Part shown: positions 36,605 through 45,054 of the stretch, piece by piece | Position numbering within the stretch: position 1 is the stretch's first letter | Layout: each line of letters opens with the position of its first letter | Assembly (NCBI GenBank): GCA_020161535.1 | Contig: JAIUNW010000007.1 | Coordinates: forward strand, 124,001-188,000 | Length of the DNA: 64,000 nt | Source: Bacteroidota bacterium | GTDB lineage: Bacteria; Bacteroidota; Bacteroidia; Chitinophagales; Chitinophagaceae | Reading direction: 5' to 3' | Notes under the pieces: model-generated | What the model saw: the letters and a program-made list of their open reading frames with translations, nothing else | The model's database searches: none | What the model was told of the DNA's origin: nothing | Program-made: the position numbers and the translations under genes

Positions 36605-37807
36605 TTATGCACTAACAGGCCTCTTTTCACGGGTAGGTATATATACAATGCTTTCCATAACAAGTGCCGCAGCACCTACCATTTCAGCATCCTGTTCCAT
36701 GTCTGACAATTTTATCGTGGTGTTGAACGACAGGCGCGGTATGCAATGTTCATTCAGCGCTTGCTCTACCGGTGCGAGCCAAACTTTTCCGGCAGTGGCG
36801 CCACGCCCGCTCAACAAGATCATTTCCGGATTCATCAGGTGAATCAATATGGAAATTCCTTTCCCAATCTTATAACCGATTTCCGAAAGAATGCCGATGC
36901 AAAAACGATCTCCTTTCTGCGCAGCTTTGAAAACTTTTTCGCAGATATCTTCATTCGAATCTGTTGGCTGAATTTGCAGTGAAGAAACCTTCCCTGCTGC
37001 CAATCCTTTCCGCCCCTGTTCGGTAATCACCAGCAACGAGGCTTCTGTTTCCAGGCAACCTGTTTTTCCGCATGCACACATCTTGTCGTTGCTGAACAAC
37101 GGGATATGGCTGAATTCACCGGCAAACCCGTTGTGCCCGCGAAACAATTCGCCATTGATGATCATGCCCAGACCCACTCCCCAACTAATGTTCACGACCA
37201 TGCCATCTTTCACATGCCGGGCCATACCAAAACGCAATTCAGCCAGGGCAATCAAACTGGAATCATTGTCGATGAATACCGGCGCGCCCAGTCTTTTTTC
37301 AAGGTAGGTGGTGATACTGCCACCATCGGTTTTCAAAAACGAGTAATTCACGCCTTTCTTCACATCCACAAAACCGGGCATACCAATACCAACGCCAAGA
37401 ATCTTGGTTTTCACCGACGGATCTTTTTCGAGGTACTTCTCAATACAATCACCCAATTGTTGCAGCGACTGGTCGTTGTGCATCAGCGGTAGTGAAAACT
37501 GGCTGGCCGGCCACACAAACTCATTGTTCATGTTCAACAGCGCCACGCGGGTGTACAACTGGTCCATCGCTACCGACAAAATATACCAGCGCTCGGCTTC
37601 CAGGGCGTATAACATGGGTCGGCGACCACCGGTTGATGCACCATAACCCAGTTCTTTGACCTGTCCCTCCCGGATCAATTCATTCAAGAACTTAATCGTA
37701 ATCGGTAGGCTTTTGCCAACTTTTTCGCTTAAATCAGTGCTGGACAACTGTTTCGCGAAATACAGTTGTTTGCACATACGGCGTTTAAGCTGGTCGTTTT
37801 TCGTCAT
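36605..37807 (-). CDS. ROK-family transcriptional regulator
   Basis: A 400-residue ROK protein with an N-terminal winged helix-turn-helix (about 1-75, KRRMCKQLYFAKQLSSTDLSE...). A sugar-kinase-like ATPase/sensor domain follows. The GHNGFAGEFSHIPL motif and the zinc knuckle CACGKTGCLE are those of ROK repressors such as NagC and Mlc relatives. GVGIGMPGFVD and IDNDSSLIAL correspond to phosphate and sugar contacts. It is probably a repressor released by a sugar or sugar phosphate. It lies directly upstream of, and in line with, the third susCD pair, which it likely controls. Whether it also binds the AACCGCA sites further left is unknown. Confidence 0.9.
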   Translation of the reverse strand: MTKNDQLKRRMCKQLYFAKQLSSTDLSEKVGKSLPITIKFLNELIREGQVKELGYGASTGGRRPMLYALEAERWYILSVAMDQLYTRVALLNMNNEFVWPASQFSLPLMHNDQSLQQLGDCIEKYLEKDPSVKTKILGVGIGMPGFVDVKKGVNYSFLKTDGGSITTYLEKRLGAPVFIDNDSSLIALAELRFGMARHVKDGMVVNISWGVGLGMIINGELFRGHNGFAGEFSHIPLFSNDKMCACGKTGCLETEASLLVITEQGRKGLAAGKVSSLQIQPTDSNEDICEKVFKAAQKGDRFCIGILSEIGYKIGKGISILIHLMNPEMILLSGRGATAGKVWLAPVEQALNEHCIPRLSFNTTIKLSDMEQDAEMVGAAALVMESIVYIPTREKRPVSA

Positions 37808-37976
37808 ACTTTGGTATGATTGGCGGTCTTGAAGCGTTTGGTTTGTCTAAGATACAAATACTTCGTTAAAATTTATAAGAAGTAGACCAATGGTTAAAAT
37901 AAAGGGAACAATGGTGAATTAAGAAAAGAAGCGGGTAAAATCGGGCCATTTGCTGGTAGATACTGTTGCAACCGGG

Positions 37977-39260
37977 TTAGCGCCGGCGCGATTGTTCAAT
38001 CCAGCCGCTAAGTGCCACAAAGACAAGGGTATAGCCCAATAGTATTAACAACGGTTTCCAAACCGTAGCGAACCCGCCCGACCGGAGAAAAAGATTATTT
38101 ATGGCATCCAGACCCCAATACAGGGGCGATACTTTGGCCAATTGCTGTAAGCCCGCCGGTAGAATTTCGACCGGCACCCATATACCGCCGATGGCGGATA
38201 AGATTACGATCGACAAAGCCCCAAAGGGCAAGGCCTGGTTCGGGGTTTGAAACAGAGCGCCCACCAGCAGTCCGTAGGCAGTGGCGGTCAGCGCAATCAT
38301 GGTCACTGTTACCAGCAGGGCCAAAGGGGCATGGCCCATATACAAGGCCGGAAGCCCCAACAGGGGCATCAACAAGCGGCCTGCCAATAACATGGTATAA
38401 AACTGGCCGATGCCCAGCAATACATAAAAAAGCAGCTTGCCGGTAATGATGCTGTAATAACTGCCGGGGATCAACCTGATCCGCATCAGGCTTCCCTCCT
38501 CTCTTTCGCGAATCATATTACCCGCAATGGGAATAATGATAAAGAACAAACCAAATATGGCCCAGGCCGGCACATTGTGCTGCACCGAATTGGTATTGAG
38601 TTGCGCAGCTTTCGCATTGCCGGTACTGTATTCACGCACACCCACCGCCTGCAATTTTTCCTGCAGGTTGAAACGGGTTTGCTGGGTGCTGTCGAGCGAT
38701 GCCAGCTTATCTGACAATCGTCCCAAAATCATTTCCGCCTGCGTGCGGGTCAACTGTTTATCGATCGCATTGAGCAGCGATAATTTCATGGCCTGTTTAG
38801 ACACGGGATCAAAATACATGGCGATGGTCAGGCTTCGGGTATCCCTTGCCGGTAGTTTGCCAACGGCTCCGGTCGACTTCGACATTTCATTGGCTACCTG
38901 GTTGGCACTGTTCACGACTTCGGCACTGATTCCGGCAGGAATAACAATGCCCATTTTATAGTCGCCCGTTTGCACCAGGTTACGCAGGGCCGTGCTATCG
39001 AGGCGCCGGCCACTAACGGTGTCGATCAACCGAAACTGGCCGCTGCTCAATGCATCGTGTAGTTTCGCGGCCATCGGGCCACCATCGTTGTCAACCCACA
39101 ATACATCAAACACATAATCGCGGTATTCCCGAAACGGTGCATCTTGTATCAGCGCCATAACAACCGTTAAGCCCAGTGGCATCAGAAACAACAAGACCAT
39201 CCCGGCCAGGTCGCGCCTGAACAAGCGCCATTCGTTGAGTAAGGTGGCCAGTACCCGCAT
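37977..39260 (-). CDS. ABC-2-type transporter permease
   Basis: A 427-residue inner-membrane permease of the ABC-2 type. One transmembrane helix near the N-terminus is followed by a large extracytoplasmic loop (about 45-235). A block of five or six hydrophobic helices then contains the ABC-2 signature region (NMIREREEGSLMRIRLIPGS). The ATG at 39260 gives a usual start, MRVLATLLNEWRLFRRDLAG; the longer frame to 39320 lies inside the ATPase gene. It begins two nucleotides after the ATPase stop. The pair is an exporter; beside the DarA/DarB genes it may move the pigment or its precursor to the outer membrane. Confidence 0.9.
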   Translation of the reverse strand: MRVLATLLNEWRLFRRDLAGMVLLFLMPLGLTVVMALIQDAPFREYRDYVFDVLWVDNDGGPMAAKLHDALSSGQFRLIDTVSGRRLDSTALRNLVQTGDYKMGIVIPAGISAEVVNSANQVANEMSKSTGAVGKLPARDTRSLTIAMYFDPVSKQAMKLSLLNAIDKQLTRTQAEMILGRLSDKLASLDSTQQTRFNLQEKLQAVGVREYSTGNAKAAQLNTNSVQHNVPAWAIFGLFFIIIPIAGNMIREREEGSLMRIRLIPGSYYSIITGKLLFYVLLGIGQFYTMLLAGRLLMPLLGLPALYMGHAPLALLVTVTMIALTATAYGLLVGALFQTPNQALPFGALSIVILSAIGGIWVPVEILPAGLQQLAKVSPLYWGLDAINNLFLRSGGFATVWKPLLILLGYTLVFVALSGWIEQSRRR

Positions 39261-39262
39261 GG

Positions 39263-39997
39263 TCAATCGCGCACCCCCCGGCCGGTTACATGAAGAAATA
39301 CCTGTTCTAAACTCAGGCACTGGTGCAATTGCATCAGTGCCGCAGGATTGCCTTGTACCAGCAGCCGGCCATGGTCAATGATGGCGACTTCTTCGCAGAG
39401 CTGTTGCGCTTCTTCCAGCAGATGGCTGGTATATAAAATTGAATGTCCCTGCCGGTGGTAATCGCGCAAAAACTCCAGTATCATATTTCTGCTCTGCACA
39501 TCTACACCGGCGGTTGGTTCATCAAGTATCAATAATTCAGGATCATGCAACAGCGAGGCAATGATATTTGCCCGCCGACGCATACCACCCGAATAATGCC
39601 GAATGGCTTTGTGTGCATTTTTTTCCAACCCAAAGAGTTGTAAGTAATGACTTATTTTTTCACGCAATATTTTATTCGGCAGGCGATAGAGTTTACCGAT
39701 GTATTCAAGGTTTTCCTGGGCGCTCAGTGTGGGATACAAAGCGATCGACTGCGGTACAACGCCGATCTTCTGTTTGATTTGCGCCAGTTGGGTTGCGGTA
39801 TCGAGGCCCAATACTTCTACTTGTCCGCCGTCGGCATTCACCAACCCACATATAATAGATATGGTCGTGGTTTTGCCTGCGCCATTGGGCCCGAGCAATC
39901 CGGCGATACAATGCCGCGGAAACTGCAGGCTAAGTCCCTGCAGCGTTGGTTCCACCGCTTGCCGGTAGGTTTTATGTACATCATGAATGAGCAGCAT
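39263..39997 (-). CDS. ABC transporter ATP-binding protein
   Basis: A 244-residue nucleotide-binding subunit of an ABC-2 exporter. Walker A is GPNGAGKT (36-43), the signature motif is YSGGMRRR and Walker B is LLILDEPTAGVD, followed by the switch histidine in YTSHLLEEAQ. All catalytic motifs are intact. It is encoded between the BtrH-like acyltransferase (6 nt gap upstream) and the permease, so it is the energy unit of the exporter in this biosynthetic cluster. Confidence 0.93.
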   Translation of the reverse strand: MLLIHDVHKTYRQAVEPTLQGLSLQFPRHCIAGLLGPNGAGKTTTISIICGLVNADGGQVEVLGLDTATQLAQIKQKIGVVPQSIALYPTLSAQENLEYIGKLYRLPNKILREKISHYLQLFGLEKNAHKAIRHYSGGMRRRANIIASLLHDPELLILDEPTAGVDVQSRNMILEFLRDYHRQGHSILYTSHLLEEAQQLCEEVAIIDHGRLLVQGNPAALMQLHQCLSLEQVFLHVTGRGVRD

Positions 39998-40003
39998 GAC
40001 TGC

Positions 40004-41005
40004 TTATACTGATTTGCGAAGGCGCGTGAAGAAATCTTTTTCTTTATCGGCCAGTTGTGCCAGCATATCACCGAGTTCGCCATAAGTGGCGAGACTGCCA
40101 CTCCTGTCTTTCATCACGCGGGCAGCGGCATAGGCGAAATTACGCCATTGGTCGCCGATGGCCGTCATCTCGTGCGACAACCCGGTGAAATCATCGCGCT
40201 TCAAAATGCCGGCAGCTTCCTGTAAGAAAGCGGCATATAAAAAACGGAAACCACCACCGCCGGTGCCAATCTCTTCTTGCATGCGAATGATATTACCGAT
40301 GCACAAAGCTGCTTTGCGCGGCTCCATTTTTTCCGGATACTTCGCTACTTTTTTGCCCAAGAACCGGATGCCGTTTTGACCAAAAAATGGCGGGGGTGAT
40401 TTGAGCATGAAAAAACAAGTTTTGTGAATGCCGCTGATCACCGCTTTATCGAGTGGTTTGCCCTGTCCGGTTTTAACCGGGAAATACATTTTACCCTTGG
40501 GGGCAGGAAATCCTTTGGCAAAGCGGGCTTTGCTTAATGCTTCAGCCGGCAGCCGGGTCACTGATTGCATAATGGGGTCGGATATGAGGTACTCATTTCC
40601 TTCCTTACCAAAAGCGATCAGGTTGTGCGCATTGAAATGAAAGCGCCAGGCCGGTGGAAAATAATCGAGAAAAAAAACGCTGGTTTGCATGCCCACGGGC
40701 TGCCTGTTTTGCAGGGCATTGTCGAGGGCCAGCATGGCTTTATCGGGCGTGGAGAAAGATTCGGTTTTAATAGTCACGCCGAGTTCTTTGCTCACGCGTT
40801 TGAAAATATAGCCGGGCCAGATGCGAAACGTGGTGCCGGGTATGCCGTTTACTTTTACAAAGGGCAGATGGCCAAAGAATAGTCCCGCGCCGATGCCAAA
40901 GGCCAGCGGTTCGCTGAGGGGAACACCGGCGTGTTGCAGTAAGCTGAGGGTAACGCCGCTTTCGCAATGGGCCGACTGCTGGTGGTTGAAATTTTCGATG
41001 ATCAT
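40004..41005 (-). CDS. BtrH N-terminal-domain protein (putative acyltransferase)
   Basis: A 333-residue protein whose N-terminal half resembles BtrH, the butirosin acyltransferase that moves an acyl group from a carrier protein to an amine or alcohol. The probable catalytic cysteine is Cys14 in QQSAHCESG. A later FHFNAHNLIAFG (histidine) and YLISDPI (aspartate) complete a papain-like triad. The C-terminal half is helical. Such proteins occur in flexirubin/dialkylresorcinol clusters of Bacteroidota. Here it may acylate the resorcinol or release an ACP-bound chain. Its start overlaps the end of the small upstream gene by four bases (ATGA), so the two are translationally coupled. Confidence 0.78.
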   Translation of the reverse strand: MIIENFNHQQSAHCESGVTLSLLQHAGVPLSEPLAFGIGAGLFFGHLPFVKVNGIPGTTFRIWPGYIFKRVSKELGVTIKTESFSTPDKAMLALDNALQNRQPVGMQTSVFFLDYFPPAWRFHFNAHNLIAFGKEGNEYLISDPIMQSVTRLPAEALSKARFAKGFPAPKGKMYFPVKTGQGKPLDKAVISGIHKTCFFMLKSPPPFFGQNGIRFLGKKVAKYPEKMEPRKAALCIGNIIRMQEEIGTGGGGFRFLYAAFLQEAAGILKRDDFTGLSHEMTAIGDQWRNFAYAAARVMKDRSGSLATYGELGDMLAQLADKEKDFFTRLRKSV

Positions 41006-41415
41006 GCAGGTAAATGGAAATGTTTCAATTCTTCAACGGTTATATTGAAGACCGAAGCATACCGCGCTAATTTTGTTTCGGATAATGTTTTGAAAGCAGC
41101 CGGCTTCAAGTGTTTTTTCACCCGCCATTTCCAGAAGCCCGCATAACCCGCAAGGGTGGGCAGGTCCATCAGGTTTTTTTCCATGTAATAGGCAATGGGA
41201 CTCAACTCGCCGTTTAACACTTTCTGTTTGGTGATGGCTATTTTTTCGTCGATGTCTTCCCATGCCTGGGTCATGGCAAGGTTTTCTGCATCCCAGCCTT
41301 CCGACTGCGTAACGCTGTACTTACCATCGTTGTCGGTTACATACAACACTTTACTGATGCTGTTGTCTTCGCCGTGGATGATCTTTTTGTCTTGTGGTAC
41401 CTCGTCTTTGTTCAT
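41002..41415 (-). CDS. Small protein of unknown function in the dar cluster
   Basis: A 137-residue soluble protein I do not recognise. The N-terminal part is polar (MNKDEVPQDKKIIHGEDN) and contains a short sheet-like stretch (SKVLYVTDNDGKYSVTQSEGWD). The C-terminal half is helical and basic (WKWRVKKHLKPAAFKTLSETKLARYASVFN). The C-terminal helices resemble a helix-turn-helix only vaguely. It lies two nucleotides after the ketosynthase III gene and overlaps the BtrH-like gene, so it is certainly expressed with the cluster. Confidence 0.7.
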   Translation of the reverse strand: MNKDEVPQDKKIIHGEDNSISKVLYVTDNDGKYSVTQSEGWDAENLAMTQAWEDIDEKIAITKQKVLNGELSPIAYYMEKNLMDLPTLAGYAGFWKWRVKKHLKPAAFKTLSETKLARYASVFNITVEELKHFHLPA

Positions 41416-41417
41416 GT

Positions 41418-42554
41418 TTATACAACCGTAAAATGCGCGTAGATATAAGTGAAGCGCGCGCTTTCCGGAATCATTAACAGCAATGTATCACCTTTTTTCA
41501 ACATACCGGAATTGAACATTTCTTCTAACATGAGATAGGGTGATACACTGCCCACATTGCCCACTTTAACGAGGTTGGTGAACCATTTTTCGGGTGGTAT
41601 CAACAGGCCGATTTTTGCCTGTTCGGCGGCGATGCGCTCGCGAAAATATTCGGAGCTCAGGTGCGGCAGGTACCAGGTGAGGGTATCGACCGTGAGGTTG
41701 TATTTTTCAAAAATCTCTTTCTGCATGATGCCGCCCATGGGTACAATCTTCACGCCCAGTAGCCGGGTATCTTGCTTAAAAGAAAACAGGCTTTGTTCGG
41801 CCCACTCTTCGGGTGTGAATTCAGGAAAGCCGGTGAGTTCACCATTGGGGCTGCGTACAGCACCATTGTACATACAAGTGGCGAGTTCATTGGCATAAGA
41901 CTTCACTTCGATGAAATCAATACGCAGTGAAATACCAGTTGCATTGGGCTTGTCTGATAAAAGGGCTGCGCCTGCTCCATCACTGAGCATCCAGCGCATA
42001 AATTCTTTTTCAAACGCAATCATGGGATTGGCGTCGATCTCTTTCAGCTTCTCTGTTTCGGCATCGAACTTATCGCGACGCATCCAGGTCGATACTTTTT
42101 CAGAGGCAAATGAAACAGCATTATTGATCTCGCCGTTTTTAACGGAGAGCCAGGCATATTTCATGGCCTGAAACCCGGAGGCACATGAACTACTGATGGA
42201 GGCGATCTCGATGGGCCGGCATTTTAATTCGCCCTGCACCATGGCGGTATGGCTGGGTAACAACTGTTCGGGCGACATGGTACCGCCCACCAGCAACTGA
42301 ATATCGTCTTTGCTGAAAGAATCATCCAACAATCCTTCAATGGCTTTTACGGCCAATTGGGCATTGGTATGCGTTGATTTGCCTTCTTTGTTGATGGCGT
42401 AGTACCGGGTGTGAATTTTATTATTGCCGAGTATAATGGCCCTGGCGCGCGACGGCTTGTCGTCTACCATGCCAAGATAAAGTTCTATATCATCGTTGCT
42501 GACGGGTTCATTGGGCAAAAACTTCGACAACCTGTTTACAAACACATCTCCCAT
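41418..42554 (-). CDS. darB: Beta-ketoacyl-ACP synthase III-like enzyme (DarB type)
   Basis: A 378-residue thiolase-fold condensing enzyme. The active-site cysteine is Cys124 in SSSCASGFQA. The histidine and asparagine of the KAS-III triad are at about His298 (YLPHLSS) and Asn333 (VGNVGSVS), in changed surroundings compared with FabH (PHQAN, GNTSAAS). In dialkylresorcinol synthesis, the DarB ketosynthase joins a beta-ketoacyl unit to an enoyl-ACP before DarA aromatises the product. The gene lies next to a DarA-type gene (35 nt), which is the main reason for the symbol. A fatty-acid FabH role is less likely from the motifs and context. Confidence 0.8.
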   Translation of the reverse strand: MGDVFVNRLSKFLPNEPVSNDDIELYLGMVDDKPSRARAIILGNNKIHTRYYAINKEGKSTHTNAQLAVKAIEGLLDDSFSKDDIQLLVGGTMSPEQLLPSHTAMVQGELKCRPIEIASISSSCASGFQAMKYAWLSVKNGEINNAVSFASEKVSTWMRRDKFDAETEKLKEIDANPMIAFEKEFMRWMLSDGAGAALLSDKPNATGISLRIDFIEVKSYANELATCMYNGAVRSPNGELTGFPEFTPEEWAEQSLFSFKQDTRLLGVKIVPMGGIMQKEIFEKYNLTVDTLTWYLPHLSSEYFRERIAAEQAKIGLLIPPEKWFTNLVKVGNVGSVSPYLMLEEMFNSGMLKKGDTLLLMIPESARFTYIYAHFTVV

Positions 42555-42589
42555 AATCGCGAATCTTTTCTATGCTGGTTTTAGCAGTT

Positions 42590-43504
42590 TTAAATAACGT
42601 TCGGTTCGTAGTCTACCCCTTTGAAATAGGCCAGTTGTTTTGCAAAGGTCTTTCTTTTTAACAAGCTGGCCAGTTTGGCAGTGAAGCCAGAAACGGGCGA
42701 CAATACAAATATACCAGTCAGTAACAATCTTTTAAATAAATGCACCCGTTGCAACCTTTCCGGGTTGCCGCGTTCGCCTTTTTCGCGAATGTACACGGCA
42801 AATTTCCGGAACTGGGTTATGCCTCTTTTTTCTAATACAATCAGGGTTGGTTTTAGCGAAACCGCGCCCTGGGCCAGCAACTGAGGCTGTAGCGCCGCCC
42901 AATTCTTACTGCTGGCGGCTTCATAAATGGCTGCGCCGAATTTGCGGCTGCCCTCAATATCGGGGGTTTGCACGCCGGCTTCGGGTAAAAAACGGCTGCG
43001 TACTTTCTGCCCCGTGAAGGTCCACCGGATCACCGTGAACAAAGAAATCAGGTTGTGGTTGGTATCGGCGAGTACAATATTCCCCACATGGTTGGCACCG
43101 ATACGGTTCAACTGCGCTTTTACTTTTTCCTGCGCATTCAGCCACATATTGCGCGAACCAACCACCGTGATAACGGGTTTGCCCTGCAATTTTTTGGCGT
43201 CTTCGCTGCGCAAGAAACTGGTGGTTGGCACCGAGGGTGATAAAAACCAGGGTTGGTAACCCAGTATCACGAGGTCGTACGCTTTGTCGGGGATGTTGAA
43301 AGACTGGAGCGGCACCGGAATTTCGAGTACACATTCGGGCATGGCGTCGAAGAATTGGTCGCTGGTCCACGGAAACGGAAAATCATGCACCGGTTTGTAC
43401 TCGACAAAATCGATGGAGGCCTTGTCTTTTACGGTCAACAGCATGTTGTCGATGATCTGGCGCAGTTGTCCGGTCTGCGTGTAATAAAGTACCAGTATAT
43501 TCAA
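42590..43504 (-). CDS. darA: Dialkylresorcinol-condensing/aromatising enzyme (DarA type)
   Basis: A protein of about 304 residues that I recognise as DarA-like. It opens NILVLYYTQTGQLRQI, a flavodoxin/NADPH-reductase-like first strand and loop, followed by the family's YDLVILGYQPWFLSPSVPTTSFL and ITVVGSRNMWLNAQE segments. DarA completes formation of the 2,5-dialkyl resorcinol ring. There is no ATG at the front. TTG at 43504 places the flavodoxin strand at the N-terminus; another TTG at 43549 would add 15 residues. The palindrome at 43510-43526 sits just before the chosen start. It is divergent from the ACP-ketosynthase operon, with both halves probably controlled together. Confidence 0.82.
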   Translation of the reverse strand: MNILVLYYTQTGQLRQIIDNMLLTVKDKASIDFVEYKPVHDFPFPWTSDQFFDAMPECVLEIPVPLQSFNIPDKAYDLVILGYQPWFLSPSVPTTSFLRSEDAKKLQGKPVITVVGSRNMWLNAQEKVKAQLNRIGANHVGNIVLADTNHNLISLFTVIRWTFTGQKVRSRFLPEAGVQTPDIEGSRKFGAAIYEAASSKNWAALQPQLLAQGAVSLKPTLIVLEKRGITQFRKFAVYIREKGERGNPERLQRVHLFKRLLLTGIFVLSPVSGFTAKLASLLKRKTFAKQLAYFKGVDYEPNVI

Positions 43505-43509
43505 GGTTC

Positions 43510-43526
43510 GCCGTTTTAAAAACGGC
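43510..43526. promoter_or_regulatory. Perfect palindrome before darA
   Basis: GCCGTTTT-A-AAAACGGC is a perfect 8-bp inverted repeat around one base. It lies 5 bp upstream of the chosen darA TTG start and could be an operator or a leader hairpin affecting translation. Confidence 0.45.
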
Positions 43527-43560
43527 CCAAGATAACTAAGTTCGGCCAAATGATAAATAT

Positions 43561-43590
43561 GGCTATTTTTGGCAATCTTAAAAAATAGCC
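43561..43590 (+). promoter_or_regulatory. ACP-ketosynthase promoter core overlapped by a perfect inverted repeat
   Basis: TATTTTTG at 43564-43571 matches the TAnnTTTG core. The arms GGCTATTTTT (43561-43570) and AAAAATAGCC (43581-43590) form a perfect 10-bp inverted repeat with a 10-nt spacer, ending 3 nt before the ACP start codon. Occupation or folding of this element would affect both initiation and translation. Confidence 0.5.
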
Positions 43591-43593
43591 TTG

Positions 43594-43851
43594 ATGGAAG
43601 ATTTCAAACGTTCGCTGAAATTACAGATCATAGAATCTCTCAACCTGCAGGGAATGCAACCCGAAGAGATCGATGATGCAGCACCACTTTTCGGCGATGG
43701 ATTGGGACTAGACAGTATCGACTCGCTTGAACTCATTGTATTGTTGGAACGGAATTACGGCATCAAGATCCAAGACCCGCGCGAAGGCCGCCGGGTATTT
43801 GAATCCATTGATGTAATGGCCAACTATATCCAGGCTCACCGAACCAAATAG
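43594..43851 (+). CDS. Acyl carrier protein
   Basis: An 85-residue acyl carrier protein. The phosphopantetheine serine is Ser41 in GLGLDSIDSLEL, and the four-helix pattern with acidic helix II (ELIVLLERNYGIKI) is typical. It is the first gene of the rightward half of the dar cluster and should carry the growing chain for the two ketosynthases that follow. ATG 43594 directly follows the promoter-proximal inverted repeat; a TTG one codon earlier is unlikely to be used. It is separate from the housekeeping acpP, which is not in the window. Confidence 0.93.
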   Translation: MEDFKRSLKLQIIESLNLQGMQPEEIDDAAPLFGDGLGLDSIDSLELIVLLERNYGIKIQDPREGRRVFESIDVMANYIQAHRTK

Positions 43852-43854
43852 ATC

Positions 43855-45054
43855 GTGCAGACCATTTTTGTTACCGGGATGGGCATTGTCAGTGCCCTGG
43901 GCGCAGGCATCGAAGCGAACCGGTTGGCACTCCGGGAACAAAGAAGCGGATTGGGAACGGCACAGTTTATCCAAAGCCGGTTAACGCCACTATTGCCCGT
44001 GGGGGAAGTTCCGTTTTCAAATGAATCTTTGTCGCGCTTGGCAGGAGTAACAGCAGGCACACAAAACCGTTTGGTATTACTCGGCTTGCTGGCGATGCGC
44101 GAAGCCTTGGGCGATGGTTTTGCGGCGACCCAGGTAAGCACCGGTTTTATCAATGCCACCAGTGTTGGCGGCATGGCCGATGTGGAAAATATTTACACCG
44201 AACTGATCAACCCCGATAAGCCTATTGCCAACAGTGCGATTGGTGATTCACTCGATTGTGCGCAAGGCACCGAAATACTAGCGCGGCATTTTGGCATCCA
44301 ACAACAGATAGCCACCGTGAGTACCGCCTGTTCTTCTTCGGCCAATGCCATTGGTTATGGTATGCGTTTGTTGCAGGCCGGTGTGGTAGATCGGGTGATT
44401 TGTGGCGGATCAGATACCTTAACGCGCTTTACCCTCAATGGCTTCAACAGCCTGCGAAACACAGATACCGCCCTTTGCCTGCCTTTTGATGAAAATCGCA
44501 ATGGCTTGAACCTGGGTGAAGGAGCTGCTTACCTGGTATTGGAAACAGCAAAGTCTTTGGCGGCAACCAAGCGCCTGCCCCTGGGCATCCTTTCCGGTTA
44601 TGCCAACTACAACGAAGCCTTCCATCCTACGGCGCCTTCGCCTGATGGCAAGGGCGCGTATGAAGCCATGCAGGGCGCGCTACGCAAAGCGGCTTTGTCG
44701 CCCGAAGAAATCAGTTATGTAAACGCGCATGGAACCGCCACCTTAAACAACGATATCGCCGAAGCCAAGGCCATGCTTCGTTTGTTTCCGAATGGCCTAC
44801 CGCCATTCAGTTCTACTAAATCGTATACAGGGCATACGCTGGCAGCGGCGGGTGCCATTGAAGCCGTGTTCTCCCTACTCAGCATTTTGCACAGCGAATT
44901 GTATCCAACACTTCGGTTTAACACGCCTATGATAGAAGCACCAATAAAAGCTTTTCTCGACGTGCAGGAAGGCGTTAAAGTGAATCATGTATTGAGCAGT
45001 TCTTTTGGATTTGGTGGCAACAATGCAAGTTTAATATTGAGTCGTTATGCGTGA
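43855..45054 (+). CDS. Beta-ketoacyl-ACP synthase (KAS II type)
   Basis: A 399-residue condensing enzyme with the complete Cys-His-His triad: Cys159 in VSTACSSSANA, His292 in NAHGTATLNND and His327 in SYTGHTLAAAGAIEA. It should elongate ACP-bound chains by decarboxylative condensation of malonyl-ACP. The start is GTG at 43855, three nucleotides after the ACP stop, giving the normal N-terminus QTIFVTGMGIVSALG. It overlaps the next gene, a catalytically degenerate homologue, by eight bases. The two probably form a KS/chain-length-factor heterodimer as in aryl-polyene and type II polyketide systems. Confidence 0.9.
   Translation: MQTIFVTGMGIVSALGAGIEANRLALREQRSGLGTAQFIQSRLTPLLPVGEVPFSNESLSRLAGVTAGTQNRLVLLGLLAMREALGDGFAATQVSTGFINATSVGGMADVENIYTELINPDKPIANSAIGDSLDCAQGTEILARHFGIQQQIATVSTACSSSANAIGYGMRLLQAGVVDRVICGGSDTLTRFTLNGFNSLRNTDTALCLPFDENRNGLNLGEGAAYLVLETAKSLAATKRLPLGILSGYANYNEAFHPTAPSPDGKGAYEAMQGALRKAALSPEEISYVNAHGTATLNNDIAEAKAMLRLFPNGLPPFSSTKSYTGHTLAAAGAIEAVFSLLSILHSELYPTLRFNTPMIEAPIKAFLDVQEGVKVNHVLSSSFGFGGNNASLILSRYA

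Noticed and set aside
41418..42554. Ketosynthase III as the housekeeping FabH
   Set aside because: The residues around the catalytic His and Asn differ from FabH and the gene is next to a DarA-type gene.
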